Counted from the first letter of the stretch, positions 7,782-16,736 are shown. The stretch: 55,295 bases of DNA from Clostridia bacterium (GCA_017632155.1 JAGBRZ010000040.1:1-55295); one strand, 5' to 3'. Numbers and translations: made by a program. Notes: generated by a model not told the origin, from the letters alone.

Positions 7782-9318
7782 TGGTGATCTCCTTTCTGTG
7801 TGCTTCTGCAAGAGATCTTCGTTCGGGAACGAGTCCCTCGGGAAGTCGGTCGAGATATTCGGCAAGTGTGATGTGACCGCCTTCAAGCAGCTTGTCAAGC
7901 ACACTCAAGGTGCCCGATGCGGAATAGCGTGCCGAATCGCGAACGTCGATCTTCGCGCAAAGAAGCAGGGAATGAAGGCTTGAGGGAAAGAGCTTGCCAA
8001 AGCCCTCGCGAGTGCGAATGGGTCTGCCGTCGGGGCAGAAGCAGAGAGTCATATCAGCCCAGATGCAAGCCATTTGTTCAAGACAGAGATAAAGTGAGCT
8101 TTGAACGTGCTCAAGTGCCTGCATTGATGCCTCGCGAAGCGCAAGGATCGCGCTTGTGTTGGTTGGGTTGACGTTGCCAAGGGCGGTATCCGTTGCTCCC
8201 GCAAGCTCTTTTGTCATCGCTACCGCAGTTTCGATAAGCTCAAGATAACCCTCTTCAAGCTTGCCCGTGCCGACTACAGTTACCGCATCGGCAAGGTTGC
8301 CTCCGCCCACCGCGCCGATAGCCTCGCCGATCTCATTTGTCCATTCGGGAATGCGTGTGCGGTCATAAATGACCTTTGAAAACGCTGTGTCGGTCATATG
8401 CTTCATAAGCATTGCGTATGCACGGTTGATGTATTTCTGATTGGCGATCATTGAGCTTACGGGCGAGTTGCCGAAGAAGCAGTTCTTTGCCTTTTGCCAC
8501 GAGAAATGAGCAATGGGATAAAGCTTGCAGGGGGTTACAACGCGCTTGATGAGGCAATCGCGCGTGGATTTTTCAAATACGACCTTTCCGTTTTCGCGGA
8601 AGAATTTGATAAGATAGGTCGCACGTTCCTCATCACCTTCGTATTCGGGCTCGAATTTTGCAAGCTCACCCGCGCCCCTTTCGGCAAGTTCGAATTTACC
8701 GTCAGCAGTTATCTTGGCAATCTCTTTCTCGGTGACTCCCGCGGCGCGTGCCTCACGGCGAAGCTGATCAACACTCGCTCTGCCAGAGATGATTATGTAA
8801 TCCTGCGACTGAATATCGGGATTTGTAACGTCGGCGGGGAAGACATTGGCGGAATCGAGCGTTTGAGTCACGATGTCACCCTTCCAACCGTCGCACCCGC
8901 GGGAATCGGCGTCCCAGGAGCAGTAAAGAAGTCCGTCGCCCGATAGCGCGGCATCGTAAAGCAGGCTGTAGATCACGCTTTGCAGACGCGAATGCTCCCA
9001 ACGGTATGCGGCGTTTTCTGTGAGCAGATCGATCGCCTTTTTGATCCTTTCCTCTTCTGCAGAGTTTGGCGCGAATGGGAGATTTTCATCCGAATACGTG
9101 ATCTTGACGTCGCCGACGGCGGCGCTTGAAACGAGATAATCGACTATACGGCTGATGACGTTGAAGACGGGTTTCGGTAAGCCCTCGCCTCCTCGCCATT
9201 GGTCACCTCGATAAAATCGCTCGTTTTCGGCTATTCGCGAGTAAAGACCGATCTGCCTTTTGTAGTTTCTGCCGGCTTCATATTGCCGCCAGGTTTTGTT
9301 TTGTGGTGTTTTGGTCAT
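7774..9318 (-). CDS. Phage portal protein
   Basis: 514-residue portal, forming the ring at the capsid vertex through which DNA is packaged. The N-terminus has the typical RIAENERFYRGDQW segment seen in many Clostridia phage portals, followed by PVFNVISRIVDYLVS. The central part has HFSWQKAKNCFFGNSPVSSM and the GATDTALGNVNPTNTSAI region before the long helical stem. Start follows AAAAGGAG. Length is normal and no disruption is seen. Confidence 0.85.
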   Translation of the reverse strand: MTKTPQNKTWRQYEAGRNYKRQIGLYSRIAENERFYRGDQWRGGEGLPKPVFNVISRIVDYLVSSAAVGDVKITYSDENLPFAPNSAEEERIKKAIDLLTENAAYRWEHSRLQSVIYSLLYDAALSGDGLLYCSWDADSRGCDGWKGDIVTQTLDSANVFPADVTNPDIQSQDYIIISGRASVDQLRREARAAGVTEKEIAKITADGKFELAERGAGELAKFEPEYEGDEERATYLIKFFRENGKVVFEKSTRDCLIKRVVTPCKLYPIAHFSWQKAKNCFFGNSPVSSMIANQKYINRAYAMLMKHMTDTAFSKVIYDRTRIPEWTNEIGEAIGAVGGGNLADAVTVVGTGKLEEGYLELIETAVAMTKELAGATDTALGNVNPTNTSAILALREASMQALEHVQSSLYLCLEQMACIWADMTLCFCPDGRPIRTREGFGKLFPSSLHSLLLCAKIDVRDSARYSASGTLSVLDKLLEGGHITLAEYLDRLPEGLVPERRSLAEAHRKEITNG

Positions 9319-9332
9319 TGTTTCTCCTTTTC

Positions 9333-11066
9333 TTACTTTGCTGAAAGAATGGCGTTGTAAATGACGGAGGGCGAGTCGGTTTCAACGCTCAAGCGCAGCT
9401 TTTTGAATCGCGGCATTGGAATTCGGCAAGAGAATTGCTCGCGTCCGCCGCCCTCCTTACCGTGCAGGGGCGCCGTCACACGCTCACCTTTTTCGGTTTC
9501 AAGAATCAAAGTGCCGCCATCACCCGAAAGATCGTATTCGAGCAACGCGGTGACGCTCCTTTTTGTCTTTTCGGGACATCCGAAATCCAAAAAGTGAGTC
9601 ACAAGCCTTGACTTGATTTGGAATACTTCATCGGAATCGTTGTCTTCCACGAGATCATCGAGGAAGGCGTATATGCAGCCTCCTCTTGAAAACGCGGGCA
9701 GATTGCCGTATGGGAAAAGCCTTTCGGCGAAGATTCCGCTATAGACGGTCCACGCCTTCCGCGCCAAATCGTAAACAAGGAGCCTCCCCTCGCTGTCCTC
9801 GGCATCCGCGATGAATATCTTTTGCTTTTGCGGCAGAGAAAGCATTGAAATTCTCTCCGAATCCTTGGGGATAAGCTCCGCAACCGCATCCGAGAGCATC
9901 GAAGCGCTGCACTCGTCACGCACGCCCGATTGCGAATGCCATCGCCAAAGCCTGCCGCAAAAGTAGGTTATCGGGTCGTTGTCGAAATATGCGGAGCTGT
10001 GGATATACTCGGCTCCGATTGCAGAGTTGAGCATAAAGCTTTTTGGCTTCAGCACGGCAACATTTGCTTCCTCACCGTCCCAATCAATGAACCAGGCGTC
10101 CTTTTCGGTGAAAAGAATTCCTCTGCCGTAATGATGCGCAATGTTGGTTATCGGATAAGCTCCGCTTCCGATGCAAAGCGCAGAAGATACGGGGATGTAA
10201 AGCGGGATGGAATCGGGTGCGGTGATCTTCGAGGATGATTGCGCATCTCGGCTGATCGGCATAGATGAATACAAGTTGCAGGATGAGCCGGGATTGTAAA
10301 GGCAGAGCCTTTCGCCGCCATGGTTGCCGAAGACAAATGCCTTTGTTGCCCCTTTGATACGGTGAGTTTCTGCGGAGTCGGGGTGTAGCGTCAGCCAGAA
10401 GGTGACTGTCATTCCGCCGGCAAGAGAGTGCGTGTGCGCTATTGATGGATCTGCCACATCTAAACGAATGTTGTTTGTGACAAGATCCATTTCGGTTCCG
10501 TTGATCTCCATTCTGTCGATCGATGCCGCTTTGATACCAAGGCTGAATTTATTGGTCGTTGATGTGACAGAATATGATATTCTGATGCGGTTTGAAAGAA
10601 GATTCAGATCCTCATTTACAGCGCCGGCTGATTTTGGATTCCAGCCCATACCGTAGAGAGGGGCATAACCCTCAACAAGAGTGAGTACATCATCTTTGAG
10701 ATAATAAAAGGATATCCCATCGTGGATGTATATCTCACCGCCGAAGCAGAAGATATCCGCTTCCCCCTCGCCGTTATCAAGACTGCCTTTAAGCTCGGAG
10801 ATGCCGCTTTTGACATCGGTGACGATCAGCGAATTGCCTATGACCGAGTATAGCTTGCCGGCAAAATTGAAGCTTGCGCGCAAATTGCCTTGATACTCGG
10901 CAACCGAGGAGTAGCCCGCTCTCGTCTTCAGCGAGCCGTCGTCAGAAATGTCGAGATTTTCGGTAAGAAAGCAATTCCCTTGCTGACTGGTGCGGTCGAT
11001 GCCGCCAAAGCCGTTTTCATACATTCGCTCAACGCCGCAGGCGTTTTTGAATTTGATTGCTGCCAT
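9333..11066 (-). CDS. Beta-rich phage virion protein, possibly neck or stabilisation protein
   Basis: 577 residues, nearly all beta strand, with recurring short W/Y-containing blades (for example YSVIGNSLIVTDV, IYIHDGISFYYLKDD, AWFIDWDGEE, LLVYDLARKAWTVYSG), which suggests a beta-propeller. It lies between terL and portal. In podoviruses, propeller-like proteins such as P22 gp10 seal the packaged head and hold the tail; that role is inference from fold and position. No tail tube or spike gene accompanies it. Start follows GAAAGGAA. Confidence 0.55.
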   Translation of the reverse strand: MAAIKFKNACGVERMYENGFGGIDRTSQQGNCFLTENLDISDDGSLKTRAGYSSVAEYQGNLRASFNFAGKLYSVIGNSLIVTDVKSGISELKGSLDNGEGEADIFCFGGEIYIHDGISFYYLKDDVLTLVEGYAPLYGMGWNPKSAGAVNEDLNLLSNRIRISYSVTSTTNKFSLGIKAASIDRMEINGTEMDLVTNNIRLDVADPSIAHTHSLAGGMTVTFWLTLHPDSAETHRIKGATKAFVFGNHGGERLCLYNPGSSCNLYSSMPISRDAQSSSKITAPDSIPLYIPVSSALCIGSGAYPITNIAHHYGRGILFTEKDAWFIDWDGEEANVAVLKPKSFMLNSAIGAEYIHSSAYFDNDPITYFCGRLWRWHSQSGVRDECSASMLSDAVAELIPKDSERISMLSLPQKQKIFIADAEDSEGRLLVYDLARKAWTVYSGIFAERLFPYGNLPAFSRGGCIYAFLDDLVEDNDSDEVFQIKSRLVTHFLDFGCPEKTKRSVTALLEYDLSGDGGTLILETEKGERVTAPLHGKEGGGREQFSCRIPMPRFKKLRLSVETDSPSVIYNAILSAK

Positions 11067-11119
11067 AATTTTTCCTTTCGTTGAATTTTCACTTTTTGAC
11101 GCGGTACAGACGTTGTTTT

Positions 11120-12460
11120 TCAGTCAAAAAATGAATTTGTTCGATCATTTCTGAATCGGAATTTGTGACCACCCTCATCGGCAGCTGCAAAACGGCTCAT
11201 AAGAGCGTATCTCAGCGCCTCGGGCGAGTGGGTGACCGAATGCGGCTCGCACGAGGCGTCTTCGGTGCGGCTTTTGTCGAAGAGCAGGGCGGGCAGGCAT
11301 CTTATCAGCTCGCGGCAGCGCTCGCTGATAAGTAAGCCGGGGGTGCCGTCATCACGGTCGGCAAGATGTTCGCGGACAACTCTCCAGCCGGGAATGCGCC
11401 TGTCATCCGCGGGGCGCATCGGCGGCATACCTTCCGCGGATTGCATTATTTCAAATCCGCTTTTTCCGCTGTCCTGTCTGCGGTTCCAAAGGTCGGGCGA
11501 CGCAACGGCAAATTCCACGCCCTTCCCTCGGCAAAGCTCGCTGATCTTTTTTGCGGCTTCGCCGAGCGTCAGGTTCGGGGCGCAGAATTCGTCGGTAACG
11601 TAGATTCTGCCCGATCGGTCGCAGATGCAGATGTAGGCGGCGAGCATATCAAAACCGTAGTCGAAGGCGGCGATCGTGTGGTAAGCGCGCGGGATGGCAT
11701 TTGCGGCGCATACGTGACGTGCCTCGTCGAATTCGGTAAAGAATTGCCCCTCGAAGATGTCCCATTTTCCGTAAAGCCAAGCCTCTCGCAAGCGTGTCGG
11801 CAATGATTCGAGCCTGCGCACATAGTCGGGATCGGCGCGGGTTAGGGTATCGTTGTCAAAAACGGTTGCGGGGACGAAGGCGTAATCATCGGGGTTCTCG
11901 CCCGTGCGGTATTCGCGATCGATAAAGAGCCTTTTGACCCAGGCGTGACCTATCCCGCCGGGATTGCAGGTGAGATAGATCCGCCTTGGGCGGTCCGACG
12001 TGCCTCGCAGACAGGCCTTGAAGATTGAAAACTGATATTCGCTCAGTTGCGTTGCCTCGTCGAGGGCTATGACGTCGTATTCCTGACCCTGATAGCGGAG
12101 TGCATCGCGTTCCGCTGCGGCGTAGCCGAGGGTGATGCGGCTTCCGTTTTCAAGTGTCAGCTCCTTGTCGCGCTCGCTGTAAGAGAGGATCGCTCCGTAT
12201 TCGGCGAGCAGGGGAGAGAGATGATTTGAACGGAGTTCTGGGAGAGTTCTTCGCACAAGCAGGCAGCGAAGTCCGGGATATCGCAGACACATAAGCACGA
12301 GCTTTCGCCTCAGCGCCCATGATTTTCCTCCTCCGCGCGCTCCACCGTAGGCAACGTACTTTTGCCGACAGGCGAAAAATTCGCGCTGACGGCTGTTCGG
12401 CGAGCCTTTTATGTGAAGCGCGCGCTCGGGTGCGCTATCCGCCGTCTTCATAAGCGTCAT
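11120..12460 (-). CDS. terL: Terminase large subunit
   Basis: 446-residue packaging motor. ATPase part: Walker A GGARGGGKS (residues 39-47), Walker B IALDEA (131-136) and the coupling motif YLTCNPGG. Nuclease part: FDYG, ASPDLWNRR and HSPEALRYAL supply acidic residues of the RNase H-like site. Both domains look complete, so the enzyme could be active. The start overlaps the end of the small-subunit gene by about 26 bases (or 17 if the second ATG, 12451, is used), implying translational coupling. Confidence 0.9.
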   Translation of the reverse strand: MTLMKTADSAPERALHIKGSPNSRQREFFACRQKYVAYGGARGGGKSWALRRKLVLMCLRYPGLRCLLVRRTLPELRSNHLSPLLAEYGAILSYSERDKELTLENGSRITLGYAAAERDALRYQGQEYDVIALDEATQLSEYQFSIFKACLRGTSDRPRRIYLTCNPGGIGHAWVKRLFIDREYRTGENPDDYAFVPATVFDNDTLTRADPDYVRRLESLPTRLREAWLYGKWDIFEGQFFTEFDEARHVCAANAIPRAYHTIAAFDYGFDMLAAYICICDRSGRIYVTDEFCAPNLTLGEAAKKISELCRGKGVEFAVASPDLWNRRQDSGKSGFEIMQSAEGMPPMRPADDRRIPGWRVVREHLADRDDGTPGLLISERCRELIRCLPALLFDKSRTEDASCEPHSVTHSPEALRYALMSRFAAADEGGHKFRFRNDRTNSFFD

Positions 12461-12857
12461 GATCGAAGATCAAACGGATCTGCCCCGTATCGGTTATACC
12501 TGTTTCAGCTTTTTCCTCGCCCGAATAACCCAGGCGGAGCTTGAGATAGACCGAAAGAATGGAGGCGGACATTTCCGAGTTGAGCGCCTCGTCCTCAAGG
12601 GCGGCGCAAAGCGCGCCGTGAACCTCGGGGCGTGTGTTTCGAAGCCTTTCAAAATCGGAGAGGGTGCTGTGGGTAAATCTGCAAAAGCCTGCGACGTTCG
12701 GTATCCTGCCCGCGTTTTTGCGTTTTCCGTCCGCGCCCTCGGCTTGGCAGAGGGTGAGGTATTCGTCAAACAGCTTGACGATGCTCCCATTATCTGCCGC
12801 TGCCTCGAGCGCGGTACGGTTTGGTTCGTTCTGCGGTCCTTGGTCGTTTGCGGACAT
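12435..12857 (-). CDS. terS: Putative terminase small subunit
   Basis: 140-residue protein just upstream of and overlapping terL, the normal place for the DNA-recognition subunit. An N-terminal helical part (VAGFCRFTHSTLSDFERLR) reads like a helix-turn-helix and the C-terminal part is helical and acidic (LIFDHDAYEDGG). The ATG at 12857 is chosen because GAGGT lies four bases upstream; a TTG ten codons earlier has no ribosome site. No clear sigma-A promoter is visible before it, unlike most neighbouring operons. Confidence 0.7.
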   Translation of the reverse strand: MSANDQGPQNEPNRTALEAAADNGSIVKLFDEYLTLCQAEGADGKRKNAGRIPNVAGFCRFTHSTLSDFERLRNTRPEVHGALCAALEDEALNSEMSASILSVYLKLRLGYSGEEKAETGITDTGQIRLIFDHDAYEDGG

Positions 12858-12995
12858 TCTGACCTCGCTTTCCCGTCTGTACCGCAATCATTTTACCGCC
12901 AAAAAGAGTCTCACTCCGAAACCGACAGTCTGCCGGAGTCTCAACAGTATCACGAGTTTTGAAGAAAAAAGAAAATACTTCCCTGTTGAAGAGAA
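12858..12995. other. Leader of the phage module, no gene
   Basis: Noncoding. Holds a small inverted repeat ACTCCG/CGGAGT and a direct repeat of GAGTCTCA near 12906-12940, which could be a packaging or control site, but nothing proves it. No -35/-10 pair with 17-base spacing is evident on the minus strand. Confidence 0.4.
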
Positions 12996-12999
12996 AAAA

Positions 13000-13199
13000 G
13001 TCGAAAAGATTTCGTCCACCTTTTTCAAAAGGTGGCAGAGCTCGAGACAGCGTCTCGAATAAAATGCGAAAGCTAAACTATTTGCCGAAGGCAAATAGTT
13101 TAGCTTTCGCTACAATGCTTCAAAACGGTGAAGCTTTGCGTCTCCGTTTTGAACCTAAAAAGGACTTTCCGAATGTAGGGAAGTCCTTTTTAGGTTAAT
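13000..13199 (+). repeat. R2 hairpin element, copy ii, with no gene before it
   Basis: Plus orientation. Hairpins: 13016-13024 with 13027-13035 (CCACCTTTT / AAAAGGTGG, loop TC); 13043-13048 with 13052-13057; a 21-pair perfect stem 13066-13086 with 13090-13110, loop GAA; 13119-13128 with 13144-13153, related to the hairpin at 27002-27034; and a long stem of 14 pairs around 13155-13195 whose loop TTTCCGAATGTAGG matches that of copy v. All other copies follow a stop codon on the same strand; here the nearest plus-strand gene is the M55 gene 7 kb upstream. Confidence 0.7.
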
Positions 13200-13270
13200 A
13201 TTAAATTCAATTAGCTCTGATTGTGCTGTTCTTTATACTATCCGCCTTGTGCATTGCTTTGAGGATAATA
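13200..13270. other. Intervening A/T-rich spacer
   Basis: Lies between the head-to-head R2 copies ii and iii. No ORF, promoter or hairpin stands out. Confidence 0.4.
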
Positions 13271-13450
13271 AAAAATCTTGATATAACTAAAACGGCATCA
13301 CCGCAAGGGTGATGCCGTTTTAGTTCGAAATGGCGGCGGGGCGCCCCCATTTCGAAGCACAAGGGAAGTTTCGCGCTCTGTGGAGCGCGACTTAAGGCGC
13401 TGCCTTAAGAATTCGCGAACTTTTGAAAAAGTTCGATCAAAACTTCATCC
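13270..13450 (-). repeat. R2 hairpin element, copy iii, after hprK
   Basis: Minus orientation, reading off the 3' end of hprK. In transcript order: 13416-13424 with 13427-13435; 13391-13398 with 13402-13409 (loop GCT); 13371-13378 with 13383-13390 (TCGCGCTC / GAGCGCGA); 13324-13333 with 13347-13356 enclosing a GC-rich inner stem; terminator-like stem 13287-13302 with 13308-13323. The third and fourth stems differ from copy iv by compensating changes. Confidence 0.75.
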
Positions 13451-13467
13451 TTTTTAATAAAAATGAA

Positions 13468-13494
13468 AATTTCCGCCCGATTCGGGCGGAAATT
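13468..13494 (-). terminator. Intrinsic terminator of hprK
   Basis: Arms 13468-13478 and 13484-13494 (TTTCCGCCC core) with a U-rich stretch on the minus-strand side, just beyond the heptamer array. Confidence 0.8.
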
Positions 13495-13497
13495 CAC

Positions 13498-13532
13498 CAT
13501 AACTTTTCACTTTTCACTTTACACTTATCACT
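13498..13532 (-). repeat. R3 heptamer array, AGTGAAA variant, overlapping the hprK stop
   Basis: On the minus strand the units are AGTGATA, AGTGTAA, AGTGAAA, AGTGAAA, AGTTATG. The TGA stop of hprK lies inside the first unit, as the TGA of the gene ending at 19570 lies inside an AGTGATT unit. Confidence 0.75.
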
Positions 13533-14463
13533 CTTCTATCCCCATCATCGCCATCAGTCTCTTATTAAACTCCTCGGCGGTATTATATCCCATCTTCTTC
13601 TGACGGTTATTCATTGCCGCGATCTCAAGGATGATGGCAAGGTTTCGTCCGGGGCGGACGGGTATGGTCAGAGAGGGCAGCTCAATGCCGAGGATGTTGA
13701 CGGTCTGGTCGTCAAGACCGAGTCGGTCGTACATCTTGCCCTGAACCCAGGATTCAAGATTGATGACAAGGTCGAGTTTTTCGGTGTCTTTGACCGCGCT
13801 GATACCGTAAAGACGCTTGACGTCGATAATACCGATGCCGCGAAGCTCAACGTAGTGGCGCAGGATCTCGGGCGCCTGACCGACAAGTGCCTTTTTCGAT
13901 ACTCGCTTGATCTCAACCGCATCGTCTGCGATAAGGCGGTGACCGCGCTTTACAAGCTCGATCGCTGTCTCGGATTTACCGACTCCGCTGTCGCCGAGGA
14001 TGAGGATACCCTCGCCGTAGACCTCAACGAGTACGCCGTGGCGTGTGATGCAGGGCGCGAGATGAACGTTGAGCGAGGCGAAAAGAGCCGCCATGGTAGC
14101 GGATGTCAGCTCCTCGGTGAGCAGAAGCGGAACCTCGTATTCGATGCAATATTTGATAAACTCGGGGAAGGGCTTGTTGCCCGATGTGAATATGATCGCA
14201 ACCGGCTTGTGCGCAACGAAATCGCGAATGTGCACATCGCGCTTTTCTTCGGTCATAGCCGAGAGATAGGTGTATTCCGCGATGCCGATGAGCTGAATGC
14301 GGTAGTGCTCGAAGAAATCAAAAAATCCCGAAAGCGCAAGTCCGGGGCGATCGACCTCGGGCACGGTTACGTAGATCTCGTTTGACGATGACGGCAGGTA
14401 TATTTCTTCAAATTTGAATTCCTTTATAAGCGATGAGAGCGATATTCTGTTTTTTTCTTCCAT
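13528..14463 (-). CDS. hprK: HPr kinase/phosphorylase
   Basis: 311-residue bifunctional enzyme that phosphorylates and dephosphorylates Ser46 of HPr, the hub of carbon catabolite repression in Firmicutes. The catalytic domain has the P-loop GDSGVGKS at residues 157-164, the invariant His at about 142 (CITRHGV) and the C-terminal signature region VRPGRNLAIILEIAAMNNR. Full length. It has its own promoter (14496-14524) and AGAGGA ribosome site. It is not linked to lgt or ptsH here. Confidence 0.95.
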   Translation of the reverse strand: MEEKNRISLSSLIKEFKFEEIYLPSSSNEIYVTVPEVDRPGLALSGFFDFFEHYRIQLIGIAEYTYLSAMTEEKRDVHIRDFVAHKPVAIIFTSGNKPFPEFIKYCIEYEVPLLLTEELTSATMAALFASLNVHLAPCITRHGVLVEVYGEGILILGDSGVGKSETAIELVKRGHRLIADDAVEIKRVSKKALVGQAPEILRHYVELRGIGIIDVKRLYGISAVKDTEKLDLVINLESWVQGKMYDRLGLDDQTVNILGIELPSLTIPVRPGRNLAIILEIAAMNNRQKKMGYNTAEEFNKRLMAMMGIEE

Positions 14464-14495
14464 GATAAACGTCCTCTTTAATTTTTATTATATAT

Positions 14496-14524
14496 AGTAT
14501 ATCATATATTTGCCTCGGTTGCAA
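14496..14524 (-). promoter_or_regulatory. Sigma-A promoter of hprK
   Basis: TTGCAA, 17-base spacer, TATACT on the minus strand, 33 bases before the start codon. Confidence 0.75.
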
Positions 14525-14624
14525 ATGGTTTTTGCAAATTTTTATATGAATTTTCAAATATTCATATTGGAGTAACAAAAATGTGGTATCATTAACTGAA
14601 TAATTATATTAATAGGAGAATAAT

Positions 14625-15665
14625 ATGAACTTCAAGGTTATAAAGCGACTTTCGCTTGCACTTGCTTTGCTTATCTGTCTTTCTGCGGTCCTCACCTCTT
14701 GCGGTGTCAAGCCGATCAAGAGCACGGAGGAAGAGGCGGCAGTTATTGGTAAAATAGGAAAATACGACGTCAGATACGAGGAGCTTCGCTATCTCGTTCT
14801 CAATTTCAAGCGCGATATGGCTCTCAAATACGGCGAGGACATATGGACCGATCCCGTAAAGGCAGAGAGCTATAAGGACGAGCTCTGGTCGCTTGTCAGC
14901 GAAAAGATGGTCAGCGACTATTATGCCGTTCAGGCAATGGCTGATTACTATTATGTTGGCGGCGGTGCTGCGCTTATGATGAACGAAAAGCCCATCCTTG
15001 AGGCGGTTCAGGAAAACGTCGAGCTTGCGGTTGACGAATGCGGCGGATTCAAAAAGTATAAGGAGATGCTCGCTTCGCAGTATCTGACTGACAATCTTTT
15101 CCGCTTTTACAGTGCCGCTGAGGAATGCGCGAACGAGCTTTTCTATATCCTCGTGCGCGACCTTGGCGAAATTGAAAGCAGCGATGAATATATCGACGAA
15201 TATCTCAAATCGGACGATTTCCTCCGCACAAATCACATTTTCATTTCGGGTGTGAATGCAGAAAACCTTGCAAAGGCAAAGGATCTGCAGGCTCAGCTTG
15301 CGGCAAGCGACAACAAGGAGCTTGAGATGATAATGCTCAAGGGCATCCATTGCGCAGATTACACAATGACCACCACCCACGGCAAGTATTTTGCAAGATA
15401 CACGTCCGATTACGGTGAGGAATATGAGCTTGCGGCGTTTGATCTTAGAATTAATGACCTCAGCGACGTTGTTGAAACCGCTGACGGTTATTATATAATC
15501 CTCCGTCTTGAGCCCGAAGCTGATTACATCAATCAGAATTACGAGGATTTCAAGGACGACATCCTCGGTTCCGAGTTCAACAAGGTTCTTGCTTCCTATA
15601 AAGAAAGCCTTGAATTCAGCCTTAACGATTACGGCAAGTCGATAAATATTTTGGAGATCGAATAA
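14625..15665 (+). CDS. PrsA/SurA-like lipoprotein (putative peptidyl-prolyl isomerase)
   Basis: 346-residue exported lipoprotein with lipobox LTSC (Cys26). The helical N-terminal part after KIGKYDVRYEELRYL resembles SurA-N/PrsA chaperone domains; the region from LRTNHIFISG to DGYYIILRLEP matches the start and end of a parvulin-type fold, but the catalytic core is weak, so it may be a chaperone without isomerase activity. It would act at the outer face of the membrane. Ribosome site AGGAG. First of a set of envelope genes running to 19570. Confidence 0.65.
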   Translation: MNFKVIKRLSLALALLICLSAVLTSCGVKPIKSTEEEAAVIGKIGKYDVRYEELRYLVLNFKRDMALKYGEDIWTDPVKAESYKDELWSLVSEKMVSDYYAVQAMADYYYVGGGAALMMNEKPILEAVQENVELAVDECGGFKKYKEMLASQYLTDNLFRFYSAAEECANELFYILVRDLGEIESSDEYIDEYLKSDDFLRTNHIFISGVNAENLAKAKDLQAQLAASDNKELEMIMLKGIHCADYTMTTTHGKYFARYTSDYGEEYELAAFDLRINDLSDVVETADGYYIILRLEPEADYINQNYEDFKDDILGSEFNKVLASYKESLEFSLNDYGKSINILEIE

Positions 15666-16712
15666 ATGGGTATAGTCAGCGGCGGAAGGCGCAGAGCCTT
15701 CAGAAGCCGTCATCACGCTCCGATGGGCAAGGGCGGAAAGCTTGCGGTCATATTCGGTTGCACCGCCCTCATCCTTTTCGTGTTTGCAGTCATGCTCGGT
15801 AACTATCTGCGCGGGCTTGCGGAAGCGGTGATCGAGGATACCACCGAGCCCTCCACCACAGAGGAAGAGATATATTACGCCAATGCCCCCGATGAGGTCA
15901 TTGCGATGGGAATATATTTCGGCGGCGAGTTTGTAGCGAATGAAACCGAAACTCAGACGGAAATCGCGGAGGAAGACACCTCCGTACCCGAAGAGCCTGT
16001 CAGATTTGATTCGCTTTCGCTTTCTTTACGAGAAAAGAACCTGGAAAGCGGAGAGATGATGCTTGCGTATTCCTCGCCGATCAGCCTTGAATATGGTATC
16101 GATGTGATCGGTGAAACAGAACTTGAAGATGGATTGTCTGAAATAAAGGCGTTTTACGGCGAGAGAATGCCGATCTGCGGCATATTTGAGATCGACCATC
16201 CCGATCGTCCCGCACAAAGCCGCGATATTATGCGAGCTTACGAGATCGCGTTGATATGTGAGCTTATTGATGCGGGAATCGAGGAGATCGTGCTTGTCGG
16301 TTTTGATTTTGCGGTAGAGGAAGGCATTTCTTTCATTTCGGATATCTATGAGCAGAAGGGAAGGGACACCGCCATCGGGCTTGCGCTCCCGTTTGATTTC
16401 TTTATTGCGCCCGAGGCACAAGGTGAGCTCAGCGGGATCACGAAAAGATGCGGTTTTCTTGCGCTTGACCTCTGTTCTCTCAAGGTTCCCGCACTTATGA
16501 CTGCGGAATCGTTGATAACAGACCGAGTTTCAAGAACGCGCGCGATCTGCCGTGAATTTTCTGTCAGAGTGCTCCTTGGTTGCGGCGAGAAACCCGATTG
16601 CGAATCGCAAACGCGCGCGGCAATGAATGCGGGCGCGGATAACGTGATGACAGCTCTTGGCATTATTTTGCCAAAAGAAGAAATAATTACCGAAGAAATA
16701 ACGGCTGAGTGA
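15666..16712 (+). CDS. Single-pass membrane protein of unknown function with possible TIM-barrel domain
   Basis: 348 residues; basic N-terminus, one membrane segment (about residues 27-48), a Thr/Glu-rich linker, then an exported domain. The domain alternates short strands and helices (ISLEYGIDVIGE, PICGIFEIDH, EIVLVGFDF, TAIGLALPFDFF, CGFLALDL, VRVLLGCGE), a pattern like a (beta/alpha) barrel such as a glycoside-hydrolase-like fold, but no catalytic motif is recognised. It starts directly after the stop of the preceding gene. Ends in a terminator. Confidence 0.5.
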   Translation: MGIVSGGRRRAFRSRHHAPMGKGGKLAVIFGCTALILFVFAVMLGNYLRGLAEAVIEDTTEPSTTEEEIYYANAPDEVIAMGIYFGGEFVANETETQTEIAEEDTSVPEEPVRFDSLSLSLREKNLESGEMMLAYSSPISLEYGIDVIGETELEDGLSEIKAFYGERMPICGIFEIDHPDRPAQSRDIMRAYEIALICELIDAGIEEIVLVGFDFAVEEGISFISDIYEQKGRDTAIGLALPFDFFIAPEAQGELSGITKRCGFLALDLCSLKVPALMTAESLITDRVSRTRAICREFSVRVLLGCGEKPDCESQTRAAMNAGADNVMTALGIILPKEEIITEEITAE

Positions 16713-16729
16713 TCGGCCGTTATTTTTTT
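16700..16729 (+). terminator. Intrinsic terminator overlapping a stop codon
   Basis: AACGGC/GCCGTT stem around the TGA at 16710-16712, then T7 at 16723-16729. Confidence 0.75.
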
Positions 16730-16736
16730 AAACATC

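Noticed and set aside
7782..7904. Longer start for the scaffold protein at 7904
   Set aside because: The extra residues lie inside the portal gene and have no ribosome site; AAAGGAGA directly precedes the ATG at 7781.
6068..12857. Complete prophage
   Set aside because: No integrase, repressor, replication, tail, holin or endolysin genes occur between 6012 and 13528.
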